A stretch of DNA of 11,699 bases, from positions 1-11,699 of the forward strand of contig WWBZ02000072.1 of assembly GCA_011503125.2 (NCBI GenBank). Reading direction: 5' to 3'. Source of the stretch: Botryosphaeria dothidea. Taxonomy: Eukaryota; Ascomycota; Dothideomycetes; Botryosphaeriales; Botryosphaeriaceae. The position numbers and the translations under genes are program-made. Below, piece after piece: positions 1 through 7,860 of the stretch (positions are counted from its first letter, which is position 1; each line of letters starts with the position of its first letter). The notes below the pieces were generated by a model, which was not told where the DNA came from, did no database searches, and saw nothing but the letters and a program-made list of their open reading frames with translations.

Positions 1-178
1 ATGGAGGTGAGTCGAGCGCTTGCGTCTCGAATGACTTTTTACTAATACCGGTCAGGATCTCGTCACGTGGGACAAGGGAACAGTTACCGACAAGAGCTCA
101 CTCAAAGGGCACATCGCGGAAATGGCAGCATGCGTTGGCCCGGAAGTTGCGAAGGAGATGGTGGTCCAGTTGAGTTAG
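1..178 (+). CDS. C-terminal end of an unidentified gene (partial, spliced)
   Basis: The window opens inside a + strand gene. After a 49-base intron (7-55), bases 56-175 encode 40 residues beginning DLVTWDKGTV and ending KEMVVQLS, followed by TAG at 176-178. The composition is balanced and protein-like, unlike the other frames here. Only bases 1-6 (ATGGAG) of the upstream exon are visible. If read in phase 0 they give Met-Glu and join the last exon in frame, but whether that ATG is a start or an internal Met cannot be known. I do not recognise the family. The sequence after the stop is AT-richer (about 235-260, including ATATAGATAAAAAG) and probably is the 3' UTR. Confidence 0.6.
7..55 (+). 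other. Spliceosomal intron (49 bp)
   Basis: The donor is a perfect GTGAGT at 7-12. A branch-point-like TACTAAT lies at 40-46, about 10 bases before the acceptor CAG that ends at 55. The length and signals are typical of filamentous ascomycete introns. Removing it opens the terminal exon at 56-178. Confidence 0.7.
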
Positions 179-609
179 AAATGCAGCAGCTCTATCTCCT
201 TGTCCAGCGGAAGACGGACTCTTATCAGCATGATGGTAGAATATAGATAAAAAGAAGTGAAGATTCATTCGAGTTCTCCAAATAGCAGCTATACCTTTCT
301 TCTCGTCCGTTGTGTTTTCAAGCAGAGACTGCCATGGACAGGTTTTACCCAACATTCATTTGATCCCAGCAGGAGCTGCTATGCTTGATGATGGGGTTTG
401 GGTGCTCGAGCGCTTCAATTGAAGACAAATGACCGGGTTTGCGCCTCGGATGAAGAAGGCGCGACCTGGAGTTCCATGCATGTCATTTCCCAGGCCAGAC
501 TGCCATAAACGGTGAGCGCGATGAGGAACAGCCGTCCGCTGGACGTTAAGAGCAGGCCCTATCCAGCTATCTAGACATCCTTCCCAAACTTCTGCAAAGT
601 CTTTCGATC
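179..609. other. Intergenic region, 431 bp
   Basis: This stretch should hold the 3' UTR of the left-edge gene and the promoter of the UIM gene. No long + strand reading frame is seen. A short ATG frame at 388-432 encodes 14 residues (MMGFGCSSASIEDK). From its second Met it has a myristoylation-like start (MGFGCSS), but it stops at once and has no further support. A GTGAGC donor-like site at 512-517 could mean that the UIM gene has extra upstream exons; this is inference only. Confidence 0.4.
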
Positions 610-1369
610 ATGAAATCATTACAGCACTCCCGCCTCGTCAAGATTAGCACCAAACGGCATGTTGTGCTGATCACGCCGCTCCCGTCGGCAGGTCCAAAAG
701 CTCAGATGAGGATACGGAGGTTGAAGAGGTATTGCGGATCAGGATGATTTTATGACTCATTCCTAAATGTCATTGGACTTAGCTAACAGTGGTGTGATCA
801 GGAAAAAGCGCACGGCGCCCCTCCGCCAGCATTCTGCGCCACCGGCGTTACGCCGTTCCAGCGCCAGCGCCGATGCAAGTCGGAAGGCATCTCAAGGGAG
901 CCAGAGCCGAGCAACAAGGCGTGATGCGAACGACAAGGCTGCGGAAATCAAAGAAACTAGGCGCCCAGGCAACGGAGGATCGGCTTTGGACGGAAGCTAC
1001 GAGGACGACCTTGTGGAAGCCCTCCGGCTCAGCAAGATCGAGGCGGTGCCTGCCAGTGATGAGAAAGGAGAAAACAAGCATGGATACGATGAGGAAGCCA
1101 GCTTGCAGAAAGCCTTGAGGCTCAGCGAGAAAGAGGTTCGGATTGGGGACAGGGCCGACGGAGAGCTTCAATACGCTCTAGAGAGGAGCAGATGTGAACA
1201 AGGCGGCAGTGCTTATACCCACGACCCCGATCTGGTTGGCGAATCATCGGGAATGGGAGCGATGAGGAATGGACTCGGCGACGCAGCAGCGCGTGGCCTC
1301 CTGCCTGATCAGGTAATGGATGAGTGGACCGACCCGTCGGAGGAGCCGCACCCGCCTTACGTGCCGTAG
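610..1369 (+). CDS. Small protein with three ubiquitin-interacting motifs (two-exon model)
   Basis: The preferred model joins 610-728 to 802-1369, giving 228 residues and stopping at TAG 1367-1369. An unspliced alternative starts at ATG 767 (200 residues), but that ATG would lie in the intron and has a weaker context (T at -3, against A for 610). Using the 200-residue numbering, three UIMs follow an acidic residue-L-x-x-A-L-x-x-S-x-x-E pattern: 79-92 (DDLVEALRLSKIE), 108-123 (DEEASLQKALRLSEKE) and 131-144 (DGELQYALERSRCE). Each keeps the key Ala and Ser. In known UIM proteins this helix binds the Ile44 patch of ubiquitin, so a role as ubiquitin receptor or adaptor is likely. The region before the motifs (about 12-70) is basic and rich in Ser, Ala and Arg, so probably disordered. 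No catalytic domain is visible. The protein ends EEPHPPYVP. Downstream bases show no continuation. Confidence 0.6.
729..801 (+). other. Probable intron in the UIM gene (73 bp)
   Basis: The donor is GTATTG at 729-734, a consensus branch site GCTAAC lies at 782-787, and the acceptor TCAG ends at 801, 14 bases after the branch site. Removing it fuses the frame opened by ATG 610 with the UIM frame: the codon AGG is split 2+1 and no stop is created. An alternative acceptor (AAAAAG ending at 808) would instead join an acidic upstream frame, but that frame has a stop at 645-647 and no ATG. Confidence 0.55.
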
Positions 1370-2101
1370 CTCCAATCCTTAAGCTCCGACGACAGAGAGG
1401 GCATGCGAAAACCGCCGCAGGTATTTTGTTACGATCAACCAATAGTCTGTATGGTCTTACGAGGCATTGGCGAATCATCAGGAGGCAGAAAGCAGAAAGC
1501 GAGGGGTCTCATTGGTCTGAGGATGCAGCTATAGTCACAGGCATGGTTTAGCTCGAACAGTGATCAGGGTCTCTGGATAAGAAAAAAAAATTTGATTGCG
1601 GAATGGATCTGACGTTACCCCAGCTTCTCCACAGATTCATCACTCGCTTGACTTGCACATGCTGAATCTTGAAGAGGTCAGCCCATACGGGATTGCCTCC
1701 TTAATGGCAGTCGAAGCACTCGTTCGGACACCAGTATTCAGACGAATGGATAGGACTCACACGCGGCCAGATGCTTCAGCGCGTGCATCTCTGCGTTTGC
1801 TATGTCATTGATTCCCGATGCATCATGCGGCTCTCCAGCTAGCCACGGGAAGCCAGCCCGAAGGTCTCAAGCGGAACCCGATTTCCCAGGCCAGTGCTTA
1901 CGTTTGCAAGCAATGGCTGCGGTGACAGGAGAGGAGCGCGAAGAGTCATCCAAGGAGAGGCGGGCCGGAACGACTGATCGTCTGTCGAGTGAGTCAAGGT
2001 GGCTTGACTCGTTTGATGGGGGAACAAGGGGTGCGAATATGTTTTCCAGTTTCCTGGGGTTATGACGTGGGACAGAGCAAGGACGGGAGGCGGACACGTG
2101 C
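1370..2101. other. Region without a convincing gene (732 bp)
   Basis: No recognisable coding region is seen. An ATG frame at 1802-2065 encodes 87 residues starting MSLIPDASCG. It is polar and rich in Ser, Arg and Glu, shows no domain, and is best treated as chance or an orphan. A run of nine A residues lies at about 1582-1590. The bases just before 2102 hold CACGTG, an E-box-like palindrome, in the presumed HET gene promoter or leader. CpA and TpG are normally abundant, so RIP has not visibly acted here. Confidence 0.4.
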
Positions 2102-4332
2102 ATGGCGCAAAATTCTTTCAGCAGTGCTTTGAGCGCCATTGAGCAGCATTGCGACGCCTGCCACGACACAATTGCCGTCCCGAGCCATCCGCAGCACTGA
2201 CAAACGGAAAGAGCGCCTCGGACTGGACCAGCAAAATTGTGGGCTGCTTATGTTGTACCTTATCGGCTGTGCAGCTTTTGCAGAGCCTCCTGCGTCAGAA
2301 CAACTATTTCGACATCACCTCCGATAAAGCCAATACTCAGGCTCGACCCAACAGAGGGTTTGGTTCATACGAAAGCAGGTTCGAGTACTGCTCCGATGCG
2401 CGCAAATTTTTCCAATCAGCCGCTGAGAATGATTGCCACCTTTGTGCCATTTTGGCTGACTACATCTTTGCATACTACGGTGACGAACAAGCTAAGGAGC
2501 TTATCCAAAAGCTGCATTCCGGAGAGCCAAAGCAGCTGCATGCTGTTGCTTATGGTCTTTCCTACCAGCCGCAGCAAGGTTGCAGGAGATTCGATGTGCA
2601 CATCTGGGCGCATCCTGTGGGAGACGGCGAGGCTCTCTCGGTGACTCAAGTACATCGGCATTTGAAGAGCTACTCATCCACTGCAGGCAAATGCCGGAGC
2701 CTGCTAAAGCGGGAAGATGAATGGCCAGAAGAAGCAAACTACAGATGGTCAAGGTCCACTGGATCCGATGAAGCCTTCCTTTTGATACGGAAATGGTTGG
2801 ACAATTGCACATCCACTCACAAGAAGTGTGGGATGGGCATCAGCGCCATGAAACCGACAAGGTTGCTAGATGTCGAGGCTGTGGGAACAGAAGACATCCG
2901 AATGGTCCCTGGTGAAAGTACGAAAAATGAGCCATATGCCACATTGAGCTATTGCTGGGGACCCATCAAGCCCATCATGCTCGAGCGGCAGAATTACGAA
3001 GAGTTCACATCTCGAATCATGTGGAACAGGTTACCGAAGACTATGCAAGACGCGGCCACCGTTTGCCGAAAACTCTCGATTCGGTATCTTTGGATAGATG
3101 CGCTTTGCATCATCCAGGGCAGTGACGGTGACTTCGAGACGGAGGCGCCCCGGATGGAATCTGTATACGCTGGATCGCTTTTCACGATTGCGGCTGCAGA
3201 CTCTGAGGACAGCAACGGAGGGTGTTTCCAAGACCGTTTTCCTCTCATGCGGGAAGACTTTAAGGTCGCTGAAGATGAGGAGCACATCACTTATGTTCAG
3301 GCCCGGTCATCCTGCAAGTTTTACGGCAACCTGCCAGGTCACTGCGTATTAGACACCCGCGGCTGGGTGTTTCGAGAGCGAATACTCTCTCCCAGGACCC
3401 TTTACTTTGGCCAGAGAGGGGTTACATATGAAATGCAGGACGAGCTTAGTCTGCGAGTACAGCCCGGATGCTCATCGGGATGAGAATCAGTATCGTAAAG
3501 TTAAGCCTCTCAAAAACATATATTCGACTTTGAAGGCTCTCGGAAATGCTCAGACTGGCGAAGAAGACATGCAGACATTCCAATCTGCGTGGACCAACAT
3601 CTTAAAGGGCTATACAAGGACTGCCCTTAGCCATCCGACTGATCGACTTTCCGCTCTCGCGGGAATTGCTTCGCTGATTAGGGGCTCACTTGGATTTGAT
3701 TCTTCTTTTGGCCTTTGGCTTCCAATATTACTGGACGAGCTTCTATGGAAAGTACTTCCCAGGTTCGACGGCCGGGAATGGTGCACCAACGGATTCATCT
3801 TCATCCCGAGTTGGTCCTGGATCAACATGAACGCATCAATTGAGAATACCCTGGAGGAAACCAAGACAGCGAACAAGCTCAAATCTCTAGCCACTCTTTA
3901 TTCAGCCAGGTTGGATACCCTCGCACCGATCACTGCGTTTAGCCAAATTCCCGCTCTGGGGGCACGATTTGCGCACCCTCCGTTAATAAAACTCTGCGGT
4001 CAACTGGCCAAATGCCGGGCAAGACCATACCAACCTTAGTTTGGCTATCTGACATACGATCTACAACCTGAAGAAGACGGTGTCTACACAGACCGAAAGA
4101 GATGCAATTTCCATCCCGATCTGCCCATGACAAAAGAAACTACTGAGCTGTATTGCTTGCTCATCAAACGAGAGCATCGGCGGAAACAAAAAATCAATAT
4201 GACATTGTCAGACTTTCTTGCCTTACTACCTCAGGCATCTCATTGCTCGAACCACAAAAAAAAACCGCATTCTTGTTGCTTCAGGACCACGCCAAGATCG
4301 ACATCTATCGAAAGCCCCTAATTCCCTTAGCT
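2102..4332 (+). pseudogene. HET-domain (heterokaryon incompatibility) gene, broken
   Basis: HET proteins take part in fungal allorecognition and regulated cell death. In frame 1 (about 2143-3481) come a pre-domain with SAAENDCHLC near 2416-2445, the motif WLDNCTSTHKKCGM near 2794-2838, then the HET core at 2935-3230: ATLSYCWG, LPKTMQDAATVCRKL, RYLWIDALCIIQ, a Met-Glu-x-VY segment and an SNGGCF end, followed by GWVFRERILSPRTLYFG. After a frameshift the reading continues in frame 2 (from about 3452) with CEYSPDAHRDE, YTRTALSHPTDRLSALAGIA and PSWSW, all family-typical, until TAG at 4037-4039. Frame 2 then continues sensibly (FGYLTYDLQPEEDG, ELYCLLIKRE) to TAA at 4319-4321. The last part may shift again around the nine-A run at 4256-4264. 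The 5' end is unclear: ATG 2102 opens MAQNSFSSALSAIEQHCDACH but meets TGA at 2198, and frame 1 has a stop at 2140 and no early ATG. The total is near 730 codons, normal for the family. Sequencing error cannot be excluded. Confidence 0.82.
2935..3230 (+). other. HET domain core
   Basis: This is the intact conserved block of the gene above. It opens with a Tyr-Ala-Thr-Leu-Ser-Tyr-Cys-Trp-Gly signature, has the Leu-Pro-x-Thr-x-x-Asp-Ala-x-x-x-Cys-Arg stretch, and then the hallmark RYLWIDALCIIQ. It ends with Ser-Asn-Gly-Gly-Cys-Phe. No stop or frameshift falls in the core, so the damage lies downstream of it. Confidence 0.93.
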
Positions 4333-4704
4333 AGAGTCTCGAATTCTAGCTTTGTGGCTATACGCGCTACTGCGTAGTATAGGGATAAAGAGGTGCTGGC
4401 TGAGGAACCACACCTGCGCGTAATCCACACCCCACTATACCTACCACGACCTCTCGGACTCGGCCCAAATTTTATATAGAGGTAGAGGAAGACTAGAAAT
4501 AATAGGAGACGAAAGTGCATTACATCTACAGTAATCAAACGCTCGTAATCCTACTTCTTCTCATACAAATTCTACTCCTAAAATCCTGTGGGCGAAAATT
4601 TCCTCTACGGAACATCTATTATCCGACACCTAAGCCTACCCAACGATATGCCTCTAGACCCCCCAGGCAGCCCGCCGCCTAATAGGGTAATCCTAGGCTC
4701 TCCT
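4333..4704. other. Left flank of the LTR element; possible 5' part of a LINE
   Basis: No complete gene is seen. The stretch is AT-richer than the HET gene but still carries many CpA and TpG, so RIP is light. A short near-palindrome, CTATAC...GTATAG, spans 4356-4380. An ATG at 4648 opens 19 codons (MPLDPPGSPPPNRVILGSP) up to the CTCCT target site at 4700-4704. Removing the LTR element and one target copy lets this frame run on, without a stop, for 14 more codons from 10370. This suggests the segment is the start of the LINE ORF1 seen on the right. Confidence 0.4.
4700..4704. repeat. Target site duplication, left copy (CTCCT)
   Basis: The five bases immediately before the LTR terminus at 4705 are CTCCT. 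The same five bases follow the other LTR at 10365-10369. A 5-bp duplication is normal for Ty3/gypsy integrases and confirms both element ends. Confidence 0.88.
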
Positions 4705-4954
4705 TGTGATGGCTTGCATCCGGTGCACTCGCGGAAATGCAGTGGCATTACTATCTACGAGAAGACTAAGCTAAAGAGAAAAGAAAGAAAGGTTTGAGTA
4801 AGATAGCGCTGCTTATATATCTCTCTAGAGTCCCTTTTATTAGTAGCGAGTTGCAGGGTTTTCTTGTTGAGCTTCATTGAGCTTCAGGGTCCTCTCAACC
4901 CAAGGTCTCGCCGCAGGATCCATCCAAGGCACCCTCAGGGTTCAAACCGTAATA
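4705..4954 (-). repeat. 3' LTR of the retrotransposon (250 bp)
   Basis: On the + strand it runs from TGTGATGGCTT to ACCGTAATA. In the sense direction it begins TATTACGG, probably TGTTACGG before mutation, and ends CCATCACA, consistent with TG...CA LTR ends. It matches 10116-10364 along its whole length and is the far less mutated copy, still rich in CpA and TpG. It contains the last codons and the stop (TGA, + strand 4935-4937) of pol. Confidence 0.93.
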
Positions 4955-4972
4955 TTACCCCCCTCCCGGCTT
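4955..4972 (-). other. Polypurine tract for plus-strand priming
   Basis: In the sense direction the bases just before the 3' LTR read CCGGGAGGGGGGTAA. This is a purine-rich tract ending at the LTR boundary, as expected for the RNase H-resistant primer of plus-strand DNA synthesis. It lies inside the pol frame, encoding Ala-Gly-Arg-Gly-Val just before the stop in the LTR. Confidence 0.8.
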
Positions 4973-4974
4973 GA

Positions 4975-5140
4975 AGGTAGGTCTCTAGGGCTTCAGTGTC
5001 TTCTAAAGCGCTTGCTGGTTCCCAAGTTGGCCGCGCGTATCCTCTCTACTTAACTTGATAGAGTTTCTGCCGTTTCCGCTGGCCTAGCCGTCTTCCTAGT
5101 TTTTCACCTAAGATAGCTTCAACCCTCTATTCTTCTTCTC
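4975..5140 (-). other. Chromodomain at the pol C terminus
   Basis: Reading on in frame past TAG 5127-5129 gives RVEAILGEKLG, then LYQVK, TAG at 5046-5048, RGYARPTWEPASALED and ALETYLQAG. This is the chromodomain pattern (hydrophobic Trp-x-Val-Glu-x-Ile-Leu ... Tyr-x-Val-Lys-Trp-x-Gly-Tyr ... Thr-Trp-Glu-Pro). Two expected Trp codons are TAG and one (5022-5024) is still TGG. In chromoviruses this domain guides integration to methylated histone H3 chromatin, which may explain the location in silent repeats. Confidence 0.88.
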
Positions 5141-5492
5141 TATTAACGAGTATAGCTAGTGGTTGATAATCGTCCTGTTCTTGGCTTAGTAAAGGATCTA
5201 TTCTAGCTGGGCGTAAGAGATCGACGTTGAAGACGTTATGTATCCCAGTTGGTACGTCTAGTTTATAGCTATGAGGGCTAATAACCTCGATAACTGTGAA
5301 CTTTGCTGCTCGATCATCAAGCTTCCGGCTTGGGCGGTCCGTTCGTATATTCTTAAGATTCAGCCAGACTTTATCCCCTACTTTATACGCTGGTGATAGG
5401 TCCCTATATCGATTTGCTTGGGTCTCCTGATCCTGTTGTGCGTTCGCCATTGATGCTTCTGCCCATTCGGTTATCTCTTTAATCTTTGCCAC
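5127..5492 (-). other. Integrase C-terminal region
   Basis: An open stretch of 121 codons in the pol frame, starting MAKIKEITEWAEASMANAQQ. The block YKVGDKVWLNLKNIRT, then RKLDDRAAKFTVIEVI and SYKLDVPTGIHNVFNVDLLRP are characteristic of the C-terminal integrase region of Ty3/gypsy chromoviruses, upstream of the chromodomain. It ends at TAG 5127-5129, a former Trp codon at the start of the chromodomain rather than the true protein end. Confidence 0.9.
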
Positions 5493-5663
5493 GATTGCTT
5501 CTCCTTTTTGTATTGGTGATATAGGATTCGGGACTGGTTAAGGATCCTCGAATAACTGTAGTGGCTCGAGGTGGTATCTATGTGAGAGGAAGAAGGGGCT
5601 AACACCTATCGATGAGGATTCTTGGCCATTTATAGCAAGCTCTGTTGCTGGCAACCAGTCAAC

Positions 5664-6020
5664 CTAGTTATCTTGCGCGTAGTTAACTATCCGGCAGAGC
5701 TTCCTTTCTATCTCGGTGTTCGCACGCTCCGTTGATCTATCTATTTCTGGATGGTAGGCTGTTGAGATTCGTCTTTCGATCCTAAGTAATTGGCAAACCC
5801 TCTTCCATAGCTGGCTAACAAATTGGCTTCCCCGGTTAGAGATAATAGCGGTTAGGACTCTATGGTGGCGGTAGAAGCAGCGAATAAATATCCTAGCAAC
5901 TATTTCTACTTTAATATCCTTACAGGCCTTAAGGATGACTCCTTTATCTAATCGATTAGTAATAACTATAAGCATCCGACATCCTTGGCTCTCGGGTAGC
6001 GGTCTAATAAAGTCGACTAA
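5664..6020 (-). other. Integrase catalytic core (DD35E) relic
   Basis: The first catalytic Asp is kept at 6012-6014 in ILVDFIRPLPESQG. The second is changed to Asn at 5835-5837 within IISNRGSQF. The Glu is kept at 5727-5729 in the STERAN block. Thirty-five residues separate the second and third positions, the canonical DD35E spacing. From 5664 to 5975 the frame is open for 103 codons, one of the two longest stretches left in the element. RIP changes here are few (the Asp-to-Asn codon is GAC to AAC, a CpA to TpA on the other strand). Confidence 0.9.
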
Positions 6021-6101
6021 GATCTCTCTCTACTGACGGTTTAGTACTAGTAACGGCCGTAGTAGTCCTTATTTACGGTCTCTCTAGACTTTAGTCCTTC
6101 C

Positions 6102-6224
6102 GCAGACGTCATAGTTACGTACGAATCTACGTATATTAGATACGAAGTTCGGCTAGAAGAACTATCTTGCGATAAGGGCTATTATTCTAGTACGTCTAGG
6201 ATAAACTACTATTGTTGAATCGTG
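6102..6224 (-). other. Integrase HHCC zinc-binding domain relic
   Basis: In the pol frame the expected ligands are His at 6222-6224 (kept), the second His at 6201-6203 (now Tyr, in VVYPRR), the first Cys at 6111-6113 (now Tyr) and the second Cys at 6102-6104 (kept). The segment between holds the family FFWPN pattern with Trp now TAG. Two of four ligands are thus lost, both by changes RIP would cause. Confidence 0.78.
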
Positions 6225-6507
6225 GAGTGTCTAGATTAGCTTAGTTCTTAAAGGCTCGTGGTTTAGTACCTAACGTCTGCTGCGGAATAGTAACTCTCCT
6301 TAATTATTTAAGGAGTAATTAGTAATTAAGAGCTTAACTAGTTCTTCTAAATCGTTTAGTAGCGTTCTTCTACCCTCTCTTACTGCTATTATAAGACGTC
6401 TATAGTCCGGATCCGCTGCTTTTGCCTCTTGCTAGAGCTGCCGTAAATAGTCTTCGATTAACGTTACTTCTTATTCGTATACTAGTTCGTCTATAGATCT
6501 ATCTAAT

Positions 6508-6555
6508 AGTTCGTCTACTAGTTTATCTGCTAGTTTATCTACTTATTCGTCTACT
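6508..6555 (-). repeat. Four imperfect 12-bp tandem repeats in pol linker
   Basis: On the + strand the units are agttcgtctact, agtttatctgct, agtttatctact and tattcgtctact. On the sense strand they can be read as a four-residue acidic repeat of the type V/A-D-E/K-L (VDE-stop-VDKLADKLVDEL), lying between RNase H and integrase. Similar flanking bases at 6481-6507 may be a more decayed part of the same array. Confidence 0.6.
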
Positions 6556-6699
6556 CCTTATTCGGTTATAGCTTGTCGTCTTATTTACACTAGTATTACT
6601 AAAACTCTCTAATAGTTAGCTTAAATCTTATCTAGGCTTAAGAGTCGTACGATACGATATTAAAGTCTCTTATTATCTTAAGATACTAGTAAGTCTTAG

Positions 6700-7085
6700 T
6701 CTCTTCGTATAAGTGCGTTAGGCTAAGCCCTAAGCTTGCCTAGACGGTAAGTAATAGTAAAGTTAAATCGGCTTAGAATTAGCTACTATCTTATTTGCCT
6801 CTTAGAGAGCCGTCGGACTATTATAAAGTATTCGAGATTCTTATAGTCCGTAATAATCTTAAATTCTTTTACGCTTCGTAGCTCTATATTCTACTACTAA
6901 AGATACTTAATAATCGTAAGGAGCTTCTTATCGTAGATCTCGTAGTTATACTCTACTAGCGAGTTCTTCTTTAAGAAGTAGGCAACTAGCCGGAGTACTC
7001 TATTATTATCGTATTAGGATAAAATTCCTTCTATATAGTATTCTAAGGAGTTAGTCTCGAGGATTATCTTTCGGTCCGGGTTAAA
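6700..7085 (-). other. RNase H domain relic
   Basis: In the same frame as RT, 7020-7085 reads FNPDRKIILETNSLEYYIEG. This matches the start of the Ty3/gypsy RNase H (PDR-x-hydrophobic-ETDAS-x-x-A/I-x-G), with the catalytic Asp of ETD changed to Asn. The lower boundary is approximate because the following sequence is saturated with stops. Confidence 0.7.
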
Positions 7086-7329
7086 TTAGGCAAGAATTAG
7101 TGCCGTAATAAAGGCCTTCTTTAGCTTTCGAAACGCTCTTTCTACTCCTTCTATCTAATAGAACGAAACGTCTTTCTTTATAAGTGCATATAACGGAGCC
7201 GTAGTCTTCGAGTATTTATTAATAAAGCGCCGGTAGAAGTTCGTAAAGCTAAGGAATCTAAGCACTCCTTTAACTATAGTTAGTATTTCCTATTCCTAAA
7301 TAGCTTTTATCTTAGCTAGGTCCATGCGG

Positions 7330-7860
7330 ATACCTTTCCTAGCTTCGATAATAAATCTAAGATACTTTATTAACTAAACCTCGAATTCGTACTTATCGAT
7401 ATTAAGCTATAGTCCCGCTACTTATAGCTTTTCGAGAACCTTAGTTACGTACTCTCGGTATTAGATACGGGATCCCTCGGTAAAAATAAGTATATTATTA
7501 ATATAAGCCGATACGAAGTCGTCTAGGAAGTCCTATAGGGTCTAGTTAATATATCGTTAAAAGATACTTAGTATATTAGCTAGTCTAAAGGGAGTAATAA
7601 GCTACTTAAATAGTCTAAAGCGGATTCGAAAGGCTATAAGCTATTTATCTTCTAGTTTAACCCGAATCTTATTAAATACTACGATTATATCGAGTTTCGT
7701 AAACTATCTTACCTTACTAATCTAGTTAAGAGTCTTCTAAATAAGAGGTAATAGATATCGATTCTTCCGTATAAGTTAATTAAGGACTTAGTAGTTATAA
7801 TAGAATCGTAAGTCTCTATCTAGTTTCTTTATAAAGAGGACTAGCGCTACGGCTAGAGAA
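7330..7860 (-). other. Reverse transcriptase domain relic
   Basis: Sense-strand reading gives ALVLFIKKLDRDLRFYYNY near 7855-7800, matching the family LFVxKxDGxLRFCVDYR block with Cys-Val-Asp changed to Tyr-Tyr-Asn. The catalytic Y-x-D-D box is at 7494-7505, where it reads YINN followed by ILIF, so both catalytic Asp codons are now Asn. The block ending LNIDKYEFE, then YLRFIIEA and GIRMDLAKIKA near 7300-7400, is the conserved end of RT (Cys changed to Tyr). The domain is clearly recognisable but enzymatically dead. Confidence 0.88.

Noticed and set aside
98..355. Minus-strand frame of 85 codons
   Set aside because: It overlaps the terminal exon of the left-edge gene on the other strand, has no family resemblance, and its composition fits a chance frame.
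848..1478. Minus-strand frames of 107 and 118 codons opposite the UIM gene
   Set aside because: They are antisense shadows of the UIM reading frame and its downstream bases, with no recognisable motif.
479..1895. Shared 14-mer atttcccaggccag near 485 and near 1882 as a dispersed repeat
   Set aside because: Similarity does not extend beyond the 14 bases, so chance is an adequate explanation.
2149..2151. TTG as start codon of the HET gene
   Set aside because: Fungal nuclear genes start almost always at ATG. The frame has a stop at 2140-2142 and no early ATG, so the true N terminus must involve an intron or a frameshift upstream.
2237..2644. Second frame of 135 codons inside the HET gene
   Set aside because: The HET-family motif SAAENDCHLC lies in the other frame across the same bases, so this is a shadow.
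3440..3455. Intron ending at TTAG 3445-3448 to explain the HET frame change
   Set aside because: No donor upstream gives a normal intron length without deleting the conserved GWVFRERILSP block; the nearest GT would leave only about 34 bases.
4356..4380. Hairpin CTATAC...GTATAG as a terminator or a tRNA gene
   Set aside because: The stem is only six perfect pairs, there is no T-run or cloverleaf, and the position has no gene-end requirement.
4588..4797. A 69-codon + strand frame as an independent gene
   Set aside because: It starts without an ATG and crosses the LTR boundary at 4705. Only the piece from ATG 4648 to 4704 may be meaningful, as LINE ORF1.
5664..5975. Free-standing integrase gene
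   Set aside because: It is in frame with all other gag-pol anchors and merely the stretch between two RIP-made stops.
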